Source: Castellaniella sp049671645
GTDB taxonomy: Bacteria; Pseudomonadota; Gammaproteobacteria; Burkholderiales; Burkholderiaceae_B
Assembly (NCBI RefSeq): GCF_049671645.1
Contig: NZ_JBATVG010000014.1
Coordinates: forward strand, 1 to 64,000
Direction: 5' to 3'
Length of the DNA: 64,000 nt
Of the stretch, positions 27,200-37,123 are shown one piece after another; the stretch's first letter is position 1, and each line of letters begins with the position of its first letter. Position numbers and translations under genes: made by a program. Under the pieces are notes generated by a model, which was not told the origin of the DNA, did no database searches, and saw nothing but the letters and a program-made list of their open reading frames with translations.

Positions 27200-27991
27200 T
27201 CACTGGCCGCCGATCGCCGCGGCGGCCGCCCGGGCAGCCGCGCTCACCGCCACGATGAGCGGCACGTCGAACTGGGGCTGCAGCCGCACGGCCGAGGCTG
27301 AGAGTGGACCGCCGCCCATGATGACGGCCTGCGCCCCGTCCTTGTCGATCACCGTACGCACGACCTTCGCGAGCGCCGCATCGAGCAGTGCGGGATCTTC
27401 CACGAGCTTCTTGGGGTCGCCTTCGGTTGCCAGCGTCCCGCGATACTGCGCGGCATACCCCAGTGATGCGGCCTTCTGCCGGAAGGATTCAATCAGGCCG
27501 GGATCCGGGGTGACGGTGGCGATGGCGAACGGCCGTCCGCCGCGCGCGGCTTCCCGGAACGCCTGTTCGCCGATACCGAACACCGGGATGCTGACGGACT
27601 GGCGCAATTGATCCAGGCCGGGGTCGCTGAACGCCGATACGATGATGGCGCCGATCCGCGGATCCTTGGCCGCCTGCCTGCCGATGCGCACCACCCCCGT
27701 TGCCGCGGACACCATGTCCTGCGGCGTCGTCAGCAGCGACGGAGCCCCGGCGTTGCGTTCGCCGATCACCCTCAGGCCGCTTCCCCCGATGGCTTGCGCA
27801 ACCGCCTGCTCGGCCAATTGCGCCATGGACCGGGTCGCGCCCTCGTTCGAATTGGGATTGATGAGCAGGATCGACCTTCCGGGCGCGCCGCCCCGGGCGA
27901 GGGCCGGGCCCGCAGCGGAGAGAGCTCCCAAAGCAGCCGCCGACAGCATGAGATCGCGTCTGCGCACCGAGAAACGAGAGGAATCAGCCAT
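27200..27991 (-). CDS. Exported Asp/Glu/hydantoin racemase-fold protein lacking both catalytic cysteines
   Basis: A 263-residue protein. Residues 1-33 look like a Tat signal (SVRRRDLMLSAAALGAL...ALARG). The rest matches the Asp/Glu/hydantoin racemase superfamily: ILLINPNSNEGAT, IGAIIVSAFSDPGLDQLR, PVFGIGEQAF, and AVIMGGGPLSAS. Both usual catalytic Cys positions are replaced (Ala120 in SAFSDPG, Gly227 in MGGGP), and the whole protein contains no cysteine. It is therefore unlikely to racemise by the two-thiol mechanism, and ligand binding is one possibility. The ATG at 27991 has CAGGAGATA upstream. It is divergent from the deaminase operon. Confidence 0.82.
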   Translation of the reverse strand: MADSSRFSVRRRDLMLSAAALGALSAAGPALARGGAPGRSILLINPNSNEGATRSMAQLAEQAVAQAIGGSGLRVIGERNAGAPSLLTTPQDMVSAATGVVRIGRQAAKDPRIGAIIVSAFSDPGLDQLRQSVSIPVFGIGEQAFREAARGGRPFAIATVTPDPGLIESFRQKAASLGYAAQYRGTLATEGDPKKLVEDPALLDAALAKVVRTVIDKDGAQAVIMGGGPLSASAVRLQPQFDVPLIVAVSAAARAAAAAIGGQ

Positions 27992-28156
27992 AGGTATCTC
28001 CTGGTTTTTCGAAGTGTCCTGCGCGCTTACGATACATCGTCCCGGTTTCCCGGTCACCCGCCCGGAAAAAGAAATTCCGCCGCAACGGCGGAGTCGACTG
28101 CCACAGCCTGAACCCGGGAAACGGGCGGCGGGAACGGCTGCCCGTTTTTCCGATCA

Positions 28157-28185
28157 TTGCCCTTTCTGCTTGGGATCGCTACAAT
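28157..28185 (+). promoter_or_regulatory. Sigma-70-type promoter of the deaminase operon
   Basis: TTGCCC (28157-28162) and TACAAT (28180-28185) are separated by exactly 17 bp. The expected transcription start, about 28192, lies just before the palindromic operator at 28198, a layout suited to repression by a bound LacI protein. Confidence 0.6.
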
Positions 28186-28197
28186 TCACTCATCACA

Positions 28198-28209
28198 CAA
28201 ATCGATTTG
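28198..28209. promoter_or_regulatory. LacI-type operator 1
   Basis: The perfect 12-bp palindrome CAAATCGATTTG, centred on CG as in LacI/PurR-family operators. It lies about 40 bp before the deaminase start codon and just downstream of the promoter. The AAATCGATTT core recurs twice upstream of the NCS2 permease gene. Confidence 0.75.
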
Positions 28210-28249
28210 GGGAACACCTGAAAGAACACAGGATTTCCCGGAGGACGCC

Positions 28250-29647
28250 ATGCGGCACGCCCTGAAGACCATGCATGAACACCCGGTGTTGCTGATACCG
28301 GACCTGATGTTGCTGCCGGAAGGCATCCAGCGCGGACAGGCGGCGCTGATCGACGCAGGCCACATCCGGGGCATCGGCCCTGTGGATGGGTTCCAGGCGC
28401 TGGACGTCCCTCGGATCATGCTGCCGGGCCGGCTGCTGATGCCCGGCTTCATCGACGCGCACCACCATCTGACGCAGTCTTTCGGCAAATCCCTGGTGTT
28501 TGGGGAACCGTCCGAAATCTTCAAACGGGTCTGGGTGCCGATGGAGCAATTCATGGACGAGGACGCCATCGAGACCGCCACCCGGCTGGCCGCCTGGGAA
28601 TCGCTGCGCGGCGGGTTCACCACGGTGGCGGACGCGGGCACGCGGGCATCGGTCGACGTCGGCCTGCTGGCGGACGTGACGTCCAGCGTCGGTCTGCGCT
28701 GCGTGCTGGGCGTCATCTGCAACGACCTCCAGGGAGGCGAGCAGGTCGCCAGCCGTTCGGACATCGAACGCCTGGCCCAAAGGCACCTGACGCGCTGGCA
28801 CGACCACGCACTGGTGCATCCGTCGCTGGCAATCTCCATCCCTGAAGCGGCCACGGACGAAGTGCTGGTCGCGGTGACGAAGCTGGCCCGGGATGCCTCC
28901 GTCTGCTTTCAGACGCATCTGAACGAACACCTGGCCGCAGTGGAACGCTCCCTAGTGGCCACCGGCCACCGCCCCCTGCAAAGACTGGCCCAATTGGGCG
29001 CCATCGGCCCGGAACTGCTGGCAGCCCACGCCACGCTGCTGACCACCGACGAAATCCTGCTGCTGCGCGACAGCGGCGGGGCCATCAGCTACAACCCCGT
29101 GGCCAGTTCCTGGAAAGGCAACGCCGTCGCCCCCGCGCTGCTGCTCAGCGAGCTGGGCGCGCGCGTCGGCCTGGGCACCGACGGCACGCGCAGCGACGCG
29201 TTTCGCCTGCTGGACGCGGCGGAAACGGCCCAGCGCTTCGCCTACACGATGGCGGCGGGGGATTCTTCCTCCGGCGGCGGCTGGATCTGGCTGGATCAGG
29301 GGCTGCGCGGCGGCGCCGATGCCGTCGGCCTGGGCGGCAGGATCGGGGAAATCCGCCCGGGAGCCTATGCCGACCTGCTGGTGATCGATCTGGACATCCC
29401 GGAATTCGTGCCCAGTTGGGATCTGGAATGGGAGCTGGTCCGTCTGGGCAACCGCGACCAGATCGAATCGGTCATCGTCCACGGCCGCCTGCGCCTGGAT
29501 CACGGCAAGCCGGTGGACTGGGACGGCGACAAACTGCTGGAAAAGGCCCGGGACACCGCCCGGCGCATCGTCGCGGCGGCCCCGATACGACAGGTCGATC
29601 CCGCAGCCTCCGCGCATCGCGCCCTCTGGAAAGCGCGCCACCCATGA
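28250..29647 (+). CDS. ATZ/TRZ-type amidohydrolase (heterocycle deaminase)
   Basis: A 465-residue metal-dependent deaminase of the amidohydrolase superfamily, in the group with AtzA/TrzN, guanine and 8-oxoguanine deaminases. All expected ligands are visible: HxH at His71/His73 (DAHHHL), His223 and Glu226 in THLNE, His260 in AAHATLL, and Asp311 in LGTDGTRSD. It should hydrolyse an exocyclic amino group or halogen from a purine-, pterin- or triazine-like ring, with the exact substrate unknown. The ATG at 28250 follows GGAGGAC. It overlaps the TauE/SafE gene by ATGA and is followed by the LacI gene. Confidence 0.88.
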   Translation: MRHALKTMHEHPVLLIPDLMLLPEGIQRGQAALIDAGHIRGIGPVDGFQALDVPRIMLPGRLLMPGFIDAHHHLTQSFGKSLVFGEPSEIFKRVWVPMEQFMDEDAIETATRLAAWESLRGGFTTVADAGTRASVDVGLLADVTSSVGLRCVLGVICNDLQGGEQVASRSDIERLAQRHLTRWHDHALVHPSLAISIPEAATDEVLVAVTKLARDASVCFQTHLNEHLAAVERSLVATGHRPLQRLAQLGAIGPELLAAHATLLTTDEILLLRDSGGAISYNPVASSWKGNAVAPALLLSELGARVGLGTDGTRSDAFRLLDAAETAQRFAYTMAAGDSSSGGGWIWLDQGLRGGADAVGLGGRIGEIRPGAYADLLVIDLDIPEFVPSWDLEWELVRLGNRDQIESVIVHGRLRLDHGKPVDWDGDKLLEKARDTARRIVAAAPIRQVDPAASAHRALWKARHP

Positions 29648-30354
29648 GCGATACCGCCTTCTACCTGATCGGCCTGACCGTCTTTGTTTCAGCATTCGCC
29701 CAGGGCGCCAGCGGCATGGGATTCGCCATGCTGGCCGCGCCGGTGGTCAGCCTGTTCGCACCCGCCCTGATTCCGGTCATGCTGCTGGTGCTGATGATCC
29801 CGCTCAATGCCTACATCGGCTGGCGCGAAAGGGCCGCAATCGACTGGAACGGAGTCAAGCTGATCAGCGTCGGCCGCTTCGCCGGCACCTTCCTGGGCCT
29901 GTGGATCCTGCTGATCGTCAACCTGCACCAGCTGGCCCTGCTGATCGGCTGGTCCACCCTGATCGCCGCCGTGGTCGCGATGCTGTCGCCCTCGTTCAAC
30001 ATGAACCGCACGGGCCTGGGCATCGTCGGCCTCATCACCGGGATCACCGAAACCTCCACCGGCGTGGGCGGCCCGCCGCTGGCTCTGGCGTATCAGCACA
30101 AGCGCGGCCCCGTCCTGCGCGCCACCGTCGCCCTGTGCTTTCTGGTGGGCGAGGTCATTTCCCTGATCGTGCTGGCCATCAGCGGCCAGATTCATGCCGA
30201 CACCCTGCTGATGTCCGCCAAAATGCTGCCCTTCCTGGCGCTGGGATCCTATGCCAGCAAATTCGTCCACCATCGGCTGGACGGCCCCTTATTGCGTTAC
30301 ATTGTGCTTGGATTCTCCAGCATCTCAGGCATCGTCGTGATCCTGCAGGCGTAA
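29644..30354 (+). CDS. TauE/SafE-family membrane permease
   Basis: A 236-residue inner-membrane protein of the TauE/SafE (DUF81) family with about seven to eight helices. The internal family features GASGMGFAMLAAPVVSLF near the N-terminus and TGITETSTGVGGPPLALAYQ in the middle are clear. Family members are proposed exporters of sulfite, sulfonates or small organic anions. The ATG overlaps the deaminase stop by 4 bp (ATGA), which indicates translational coupling. It may import the substrate or export a product of the deaminase pathway, which is inference. Confidence 0.88.
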   Translation: MSDTAFYLIGLTVFVSAFAQGASGMGFAMLAAPVVSLFAPALIPVMLLVLMIPLNAYIGWRERAAIDWNGVKLISVGRFAGTFLGLWILLIVNLHQLALLIGWSTLIAAVVAMLSPSFNMNRTGLGIVGLITGITETSTGVGGPPLALAYQHKRGPVLRATVALCFLVGEVISLIVLAISGQIHADTLLMSAKMLPFLALGSYASKFVHHRLDGPLLRYIVLGFSSISGIVVILQA

Positions 30355-30371
30355 TTCAATTCACGGACCGG

Positions 30372-31382
30372 ATGACAACCAGCAGACAGAAGTTCAAGCG
30401 TGTGACCATCGCCGACGTGGCGCGCGAAGCGGGCCTGTCTCCCACGACAGTGTCCCACTCCCTGAACGGCATCGGCCAGGTCGACCCCAAGACACGGCAG
30501 CACGTCAAGGATGTCGCCGCCCGCCTGAAATACAGGCCCAGCGTACGGGCGCAGCGCCTGCGCACCGGGCGCTCGAACGCGATCGCGCTGCTGTCATCCA
30601 TGCCATCCGCCGTGTCCGCCGGCGCCTCGCAACTGGGTTTCTTCACCGAACTGGCCATGGGTTCGGCACGGACGGCGCTGCTGCGCGGTTATGTGCTGCT
30701 GCTGGCGCCCCCCGTGGACCAATGCAATCCGCTGGCCCTGCTGGACATGGACGGCGCGATTTTGCTGGAACCCACACAGGCGGATCCCATTGCCCGGGAA
30801 CTGGACGAACGCGGCATCCGGTACGTCACGATCGGGGCCAACCCCGGCCCCCTGGACATCGACCTGCACCACGACCGGGCGGCGGACCTGCTGCTGCGGC
30901 ATCTGCTGGACGTCGGGGCGCAATCCATCGGCCTGATCCTGGGCAGCAACGGGCGAGCATCCCAGGAGGCCTTCCGGGCACGGTACCTGGCTTTGGCGCA
31001 GGAACGGGCTTTCACGCCCATCGTCCAGGAAGCCCCCGAAGAAGAAGGGGAAAAGGCCGGCTACGATGCAGCCCGCCAGTTGCTGAGGCAGCACCCCGGG
31101 CTGGATGCCTTGTGCGTGCCCATCGACACGTTCGCCTCGGGCGTGGCACAGGCCGCGCTGGATGCCGGCCGCCCCATCGGCCCGAACCTGCGGCTGGTGA
31201 CCCGCTACGATGGCCTGCGCGCCCGTACCTGCCAGCCGCCGCTGACCGCCGTGGACCTGCACCTGGACGCCATTTCGGCGGCGGCCGTGGACCTGCTGCT
31301 GCAAACCCTGGACGGCCGTTCTCTTCAGCCCGCGATCGTGCCACCGCCTACGCTCATTATCCGGGCCTCCAGCCTGGGCTGA
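30372..31382 (+). CDS. LacI-family transcriptional repressor
   Basis: A 336-residue LacI/GalR regulator. The N-terminal helix-turn-helix and hinge are clear (VTIADVAREAGLSPTTVSHSL, residues 11-31, and the YRPSVRAQRLRTGRS hinge). The C-terminal periplasmic-binding-like sensor domain spans about 67-336. It is the third gene after the deaminase and permease, with an 18-bp gap. The AAATCGATTT palindromes ahead of the deaminase and NCS2 permease genes are its best candidate operators, which would make it autoregulated. Confidence 0.92.
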   Translation: MTTSRQKFKRVTIADVAREAGLSPTTVSHSLNGIGQVDPKTRQHVKDVAARLKYRPSVRAQRLRTGRSNAIALLSSMPSAVSAGASQLGFFTELAMGSARTALLRGYVLLLAPPVDQCNPLALLDMDGAILLEPTQADPIARELDERGIRYVTIGANPGPLDIDLHHDRAADLLLRHLLDVGAQSIGLILGSNGRASQEAFRARYLALAQERAFTPIVQEAPEEEGEKAGYDAARQLLRQHPGLDALCVPIDTFASGVAQAALDAGRPIGPNLRLVTRYDGLRARTCQPPLTAVDLHLDAISAAAVDLLLQTLDGRSLQPAIVPPPTLIIRASSLG

Positions 31383-31393
31383 CCCGCCATCGC

Positions 31394-31430
31394 AAAAACG
31401 GGCAGGCCTCTCATCGAGGACTGCCCGTTT
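31394..31430. terminator. Bidirectional terminator between lacI-type and NCS2 genes
   Basis: A 10-bp stem (AAACGGGCAG, 31396-31405, with 31421-31430) plus an inner CCTC/GAGG pairing. It has A residues on its left and T residues on its right, so U tracts form on both strands. It lies between convergent genes ending at 31382 and 31462. Confidence 0.85.
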
Positions 31431-31461
31431 CATATTGCCCGCCGGAACACCGGCGCCGGCA

Positions 31462-32853
31462 TCAGATCCGGTAGTTGGCCGGACGACTGACCACGGTCTT
31501 GTCCGCAGGATTCCCAGGGCCCTGCCCCGCCTTCCCGGTATGGCGGAACAGCAGGTTGAGCAGAACGGCCACCAGCGCACTCATGGCCACGCCGCTGCCC
31601 ACGATGGCTCCGACGTTGGCAGGCAGGGCATGGTACATGCCCGGAATCAAGACCGGCAGCAGCCCCAGGGCCAGGGCCAGTGTGCAAGTCACCAGATTGC
31701 CCGTGTCGCTGAAATCCACCCGGGCCAACATCTGAATGCCCAGCACGCTGATGATGGCGAACACCACCACCGCCGTTCCGCCCACGACGGCCGGCGGAAT
31801 GCCATTGAGAATCCGGGCCAACGGCGTGAAGCCGATCAGGATCAACAAGACCCCGGCCACCGCCGTCACGTAGCGGCTACGCACGCCGCTGGCGCGCACG
31901 ATGCCGATATTTTCGCCGCTGGTCACCATGGCGGGCGTGCCGAACAGCCCTCCGATGATGGACACGATGCCGTCGGAGCGGATGACGCGAGGCACGTCCC
32001 GGGTCGCCACGACTTCACGGCCCACGATTTCTCCGTTGATGATGGTCTGCCCGGTGGCCTCGGCCATCGAAGCGATGCTCCAGATCAACATGGGAATGGC
32101 GGCGATCAGATCCAGATGGGGTGCGCCGAAGGGCAGAAACTGCGGCAAGGCAAAGGCAGGGCCTGCGACATGCGCGCCAAAAGAAGTCTGCCCCAGGACC
32201 AGGGCGATGATCGTGCCGCCGATCAAGCCCAGGGCCACGGACAGCTGCCGCCAGAACCCGCGCAGGAACCGGAAGCAGAGCACCGTCAGCAGGATGGTGA
32301 AGAAGGCCAGCAGCAATTGCAGCGGATCCCCGAAATGCTCCGTGCCCGGCCTGCCGGTGAACAACTGACCGGTGACCTTGACCAGATTGATGCCGATCAC
32401 GACCACCATGGTGCCGATGACCAGCGGCGGGAAGTATTTCAGCGCCCGGACGAAGACGGTCACCACCAGGATATAGAAAATACCGGTCAGCACGACCGCG
32501 CCCACGGCGGTCTGCAAGTCCGTCCCCTGAGCGATGGTGATGAACAGAATGGTTGCCGCTCCCCCCGGCAACATGATGAAAGGCAGGCGCACGCCGATCC
32601 CCGCCACGCCGATGGACTGCAGGATCGACCCCAGGCCGCTGAAGACGAAGACGCTGGACAACAGCGCCGAGGCCAGGTCGGTCGGCAGGTCCAGGGCGCT
32701 GGCGATCAGGAATACCGAAGAGATGGGCGTTGCCACCATCACCAGGATATGCTGGATCGCGAACAGAATCAGATTGTGGACGGGACGGATCTGGTCGACT
32801 GGATGGATTCCGTCCTCCAGTGGCGCGCCGTCCGGGCGATGCGTAGTCTCCAT
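31462..32853 (-). CDS. NCS2-family nucleobase:cation symporter
   Basis: A 463-residue inner-membrane permease of the NCS2 (uracil/xanthine/uric acid) family with about fourteen segments. Family signatures include AIQHILVMVATP in helix 1, MAEATGQTI around the substrate-binding Glu, and TSGENIGIVRASGVRSRYV, a variant of the purine-permease motif. It likely imports a nucleobase-like heterocycle with protons. AGAGGAAG precedes the ATG. Two copies of AAATCGATTT lie 31 and 63 bp upstream, matching the operator of the convergent deaminase operon, so both are probably controlled by the LacI protein. Confidence 0.9.
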   Translation of the reverse strand: METTHRPDGAPLEDGIHPVDQIRPVHNLILFAIQHILVMVATPISSVFLIASALDLPTDLASALLSSVFVFSGLGSILQSIGVAGIGVRLPFIMLPGGAATILFITIAQGTDLQTAVGAVVLTGIFYILVVTVFVRALKYFPPLVIGTMVVVIGINLVKVTGQLFTGRPGTEHFGDPLQLLLAFFTILLTVLCFRFLRGFWRQLSVALGLIGGTIIALVLGQTSFGAHVAGPAFALPQFLPFGAPHLDLIAAIPMLIWSIASMAEATGQTIINGEIVGREVVATRDVPRVIRSDGIVSIIGGLFGTPAMVTSGENIGIVRASGVRSRYVTAVAGVLLILIGFTPLARILNGIPPAVVGGTAVVVFAIISVLGIQMLARVDFSDTGNLVTCTLALALGLLPVLIPGMYHALPANVGAIVGSGVAMSALVAVLLNLLFRHTGKAGQGPGNPADKTVVSRPANYRI

Positions 32854-32884
32854 GAGTCTTCCTCTTATCAGGATCGGTCGAAAT

Positions 32885-32894
32885 AAATCGATTT
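32885..32894. promoter_or_regulatory. LacI-type operator 2
   Basis: AAATCGATTT, identical to the core of operator 1, 32 bp upstream of the NCS2 permease start codon. Confidence 0.72.
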
Positions 32895-32916
32895 GGGAAT
32901 TGAATGCAACTCACCT

Positions 32917-32926
32917 AAATCGATTT
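32917..32926. promoter_or_regulatory. LacI-type operator 3
   Basis: A second AAATCGATTT upstream of the NCS2 permease gene, exactly 32 bp centre to centre from operator 2, about three helical turns. A TTGACA hexamer lies on the minus strand at 32956-32961, but no convincing -10 at standard spacing was found. Confidence 0.72.
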
Positions 32927-33047
32927 GTGTAGATGGTGAATCGTGGCAGGAAAACTGTCAACACAGGGTTTTTACGGAGGCGGCACGGCGCCATTTCTCG
33001 ACCGTGGCCCCCAAGGGGCATCATGTGTATTGGAATTGCCCAGCGCA

Positions 33048-33085
33048 AACAAAAGCCCCGCGTCTCCGGGAAAGGAGCGCGGGGC
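33048..33085 (-). terminator. Rho-independent terminator of dnaJ
   Basis: An 8-bp GCCCCGCG stem (33055-33062 with 33078-33085) extended by an inner CTCC/GGAG pairing. On the minus strand it is followed by TTTTGTTT. It lies 22 bp beyond the dnaJ stop, so it ends the grpE-dnaK-dnaJ unit. Confidence 0.88.
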
Positions 33086-33106
33086 GCGAGGCGGCCTCGG
33101 AACGGA

Positions 33107-34234
33107 TCAGGAAAAGAAGTTCTTGACCTTGTCCGTCCAGGATTCGCTCTTGGGGGAATGGCGATCGCCGCCAGTCGTCAGCGAGGCCTCGAACTGGCGC
33201 AACAGCGCCTTTTGATCATCGTTCAGGCGCACCGGGGTCTCCACCGCCACGTGGCAATACAGATCGCCCGGATAGCTGGAACGGATCCCCTTGATGCCCT
33301 TGCCGCGCAGGCGGAAGGTCTTGCCCGTCTGGGTGCCTTCCGGGATCGTGATTTCCCCGCGGCCCGCCAGGGTCGGAACTTCCAGGGTGCCGCCCAGCGC
33401 CGCCTTGGTGAAGGGAATCGTCAGCTCGCAATGCAGGTCTTCGCCGTCGCGCTGGAAAATTCCGTGCGGCTTGATGCGGATTTCCACGAACAGATCGCCC
33501 GATGGCCCGCCATTGACGCCCGGCTCGCCGTTGCCCGATGAGCGGATGCGCATGCCGTCATCGATCCCGGCCGGGATCTTGACCTGCAGGGTCTTGTTTT
33601 TGCGGATGCGCCCCACCCCGTCGCAGTCGGCGCAGGGGTTGGTGATTTCCTTGCCGCTGCCGTGGCAGGTCGGGCAAGTCTGCTGCACGCTGAAAAACCC
33701 CTGCTGCATGCGCACCGCGCCACTGCCGCCGCACGTGTGGCAGGTATGAGGGGTCGTGCCCGGCTTGGCGCCGGACCCGTGGCAGGTGTCGCAGGTTTCC
33801 CAGCTGGGGATGCGGATTTCGGTGTCGAAGCCGTTAGCCGCCTGTTCCAGGCTGATTTCCAGGTTGTATTTCAGGTCGGCGCCCCGGTAGACCTGAGGGC
33901 CGCCGCCGCGCCGGCCAGCCGCGCCACCGAAGATCTCGCCAAAAATATCCCCGAACGCATCGGCAAAACCGCCTGCGCCGCCCATGCCCGCCCCGCCAGC
34001 GGCATTGGGGTCCACCCCGGCATGGCCGAACCGGTCGTATGCCGATCGCTTTTCCGCGTCCGACAACATCTCGTAGGCCTCCTTGGCCTCCTTGAATTTG
34101 TCTTCGGCTTCCTTGCTGTCCGGATTGCGGTCCGGGTGATATTTCATCGCCAGCTTGCGGTAGGCCTTGCGGATGTCGTCATCCGAGGCGTTCTTGGCGA
34201 CCCCAAGCACTTCGTAGAAATCTCGTTTTGCCAT
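33107..34234 (-). CDS. dnaJ: Co-chaperone DnaJ (Hsp40)
   Basis: A 375-residue type I Hsp40 that stimulates DnaK ATPase and delivers unfolded clients. The J domain (1-70) contains the essential HPD in KYHPDRN. A Gly/Phe-rich region follows (about 75-115). The zinc-binding region has four CxxCxGxG repeats (CDTCHGSG, CHTCGGSG, CPTCHGSG, CADCDGVG), all intact. The C-terminal substrate domain is complete. It is the last gene of the grpE-dnaK-dnaJ run, 185 bp after dnaK with two inverted repeats between. Confidence 0.97.
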   Translation of the reverse strand: MAKRDFYEVLGVAKNASDDDIRKAYRKLAMKYHPDRNPDSKEAEDKFKEAKEAYEMLSDAEKRSAYDRFGHAGVDPNAAGGAGMGGAGGFADAFGDIFGEIFGGAAGRRGGGPQVYRGADLKYNLEISLEQAANGFDTEIRIPSWETCDTCHGSGAKPGTTPHTCHTCGGSGAVRMQQGFFSVQQTCPTCHGSGKEITNPCADCDGVGRIRKNKTLQVKIPAGIDDGMRIRSSGNGEPGVNGGPSGDLFVEIRIKPHGIFQRDGEDLHCELTIPFTKAALGGTLEVPTLAGRGEITIPEGTQTGKTFRLRGKGIKGIRSSYPGDLYCHVAVETPVRLNDDQKALLRQFEASLTTGGDRHSPKSESWTDKVKNFFS

Positions 34235-34328
34235 TGGTATCGGTTATTTGCTCTATGCGCTACGGTTTGACGGACACAAGCCCGGGCCGGCGAAACGCCA
34301 GGTCCGGGCCAGTGCTTTCTGATCAAAG

Positions 34329-34370
34329 GCCGCATCCGGCGCGGGCGGTTCAGGCCACGCCGGATGCGGC
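34329..34370. repeat. Inverted repeat between dnaK and dnaJ (a)
   Basis: A 13-bp perfect stem (34329-34341 with 34358-34370) and a 16-nt loop. On the minus strand it lies after the dnaK terminator-like repeat and before dnaJ, and is followed by a short CCTTTG. It could be an attenuator setting the DnaK:DnaJ ratio. Confidence 0.5.
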
Positions 34371-34375
34371 GACTC

Positions 34376-34415
34376 GATGCCCCATCCTGCCCGTGGGTCA
34401 TACGGACGGGGCATC
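34376..34415. repeat. Inverted repeat between dnaK and dnaJ (b)
   Basis: An 8-bp GATGCCCC stem (34376-34383 with 34408-34415) containing an inner CCGT/ACGG pairing. It lies 5 bp beyond the dnaK stop on the minus strand and has no T tract. Confidence 0.5.
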
Positions 34416-34419
34416 GGGA

Positions 34420-36342
<1,923 letters not shown>

Positions 36343-36389
36343 GTTTGATCCTGTCGATGTTTGAATGAGGGGCGGGCATCACCCGCCGA

Positions 36390-36425
36390 TGTTTCTGATG
36401 TGGGGTTGTCCCCGCCGATTTCAAG
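36390..36425 (-). promoter_or_regulatory. Candidate internal sigma-32 promoter for dnaK
   Basis: On the minus strand CTTGAAT, overlapping the grpE stop codon, is followed after 12 bp by CCCCACATC. This is close to the sigma-32 consensus (CTTGAAA, CCCCATNT) but with mismatches in both elements. It is plausible, not certain. Confidence 0.4.
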
Positions 36426-37002
36426 ACTGGCCGGCCGACACCATGACCAGGGCCGGGCGCAAGACGCGATCAGCGATCAGGTAACCCTTTTGCAGCGTCT
36501 GGGCCACCGTGCCCTGGGGATGTTCCGACGGCACATTGGAAATCGCCTGATGCCGGTGCGGGTCGAAGGCCTCGCCCGGCTGCGGCGCGATTTCGCGCAT
36601 CTGATTGCGCTCGAAAGCGTTGTTCAACTGGCGCAGCGTGGATTCGGCGCCCTGCTGCCAGTCTTCCGTCGTCTGGTTTTCCTGGGCCAGGGCGGCTTCC
36701 AGGCTGTCGCGCACCGGAATCAGGCTTTCGGCAAAGGATTCCGTGCCGAATTTGCGGGCCTTGGCCACGTCATCCTGGGCGCGGCGGCGCACGTTTTCGA
36801 CTTCGGCATGCGCCCGCAGCAACTGATCATGATATTCGGCGACTTTAGCCTGCGCCTCGGCCAGCAAAGCGGCCAGATCTTCGCCCGGTTGTCCGGCGAT
36901 GGCGCCCGGCGCCGTTTCGGGGGCATCAGGGGTTTCGGCCGGGCCTTGCGGCGCGGCGCCCGCCGCGGCCTTCGGGTCCAAGTCTTCCTGGGGTGCCGAC
37001 AT
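36421..37002 (-). CDS. grpE: Nucleotide exchange factor GrpE
   Basis: A 193-residue GrpE, which dimerises through a long helix and releases ADP from DnaK. After an acidic Ala/Pro-rich N-terminus (1-45), the coiled coil (46-100: LLAEAQAKVAEYHDQLLRAHAEVENVRRR) leads to the beta-wing domain (HQAISNVPSEHPQGTVAQTLQKGYLIADRVLRPALVMV). The ATG at 37002 follows TTGGAGAG. An upstream ATG at 37068 lies within the heat-shock promoter and is not the start. It is the first gene of the unit. Confidence 0.96.
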   Translation of the reverse strand: MSAPQEDLDPKAAAGAAPQGPAETPDAPETAPGAIAGQPGEDLAALLAEAQAKVAEYHDQLLRAHAEVENVRRRAQDDVAKARKFGTESFAESLIPVRDSLEAALAQENQTTEDWQQGAESTLRQLNNAFERNQMREIAPQPGEAFDPHRHQAISNVPSEHPQGTVAQTLQKGYLIADRVLRPALVMVSAGQS

Positions 37003-37040
37003 GGTGAACTCTCCAAAAACAGAAAATACGAATGATTCGG

Positions 37041-37069
37041 TAGATGAGGGGAAAGCCGGAAATTTCAAG
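37041..37069 (-). promoter_or_regulatory. Sigma-32 heat-shock promoter of grpE-dnaK-dnaJ
   Basis: Minus strand CTTGAAA (37063-37069, perfect -35), a 13-bp spacer, then CCTCATCTA (37041-37049), one mismatch from CCCCATNTA. It lies about 40 bp upstream of the grpE start. Confidence 0.85.
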
Positions 37070-37123
37070 AGCCCAGGCCTCGCCTTTTCAAGCGGGGCCC
37101 AAGGGCCTTCGCGGCAGACCGCG

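Noticed and set aside
31435..32886. Plus-strand open frame opposite the NCS2 permease
   Set aside because: Extremely His/Gln/Asp-rich, as expected for the reverse of a hydrophobic membrane protein.
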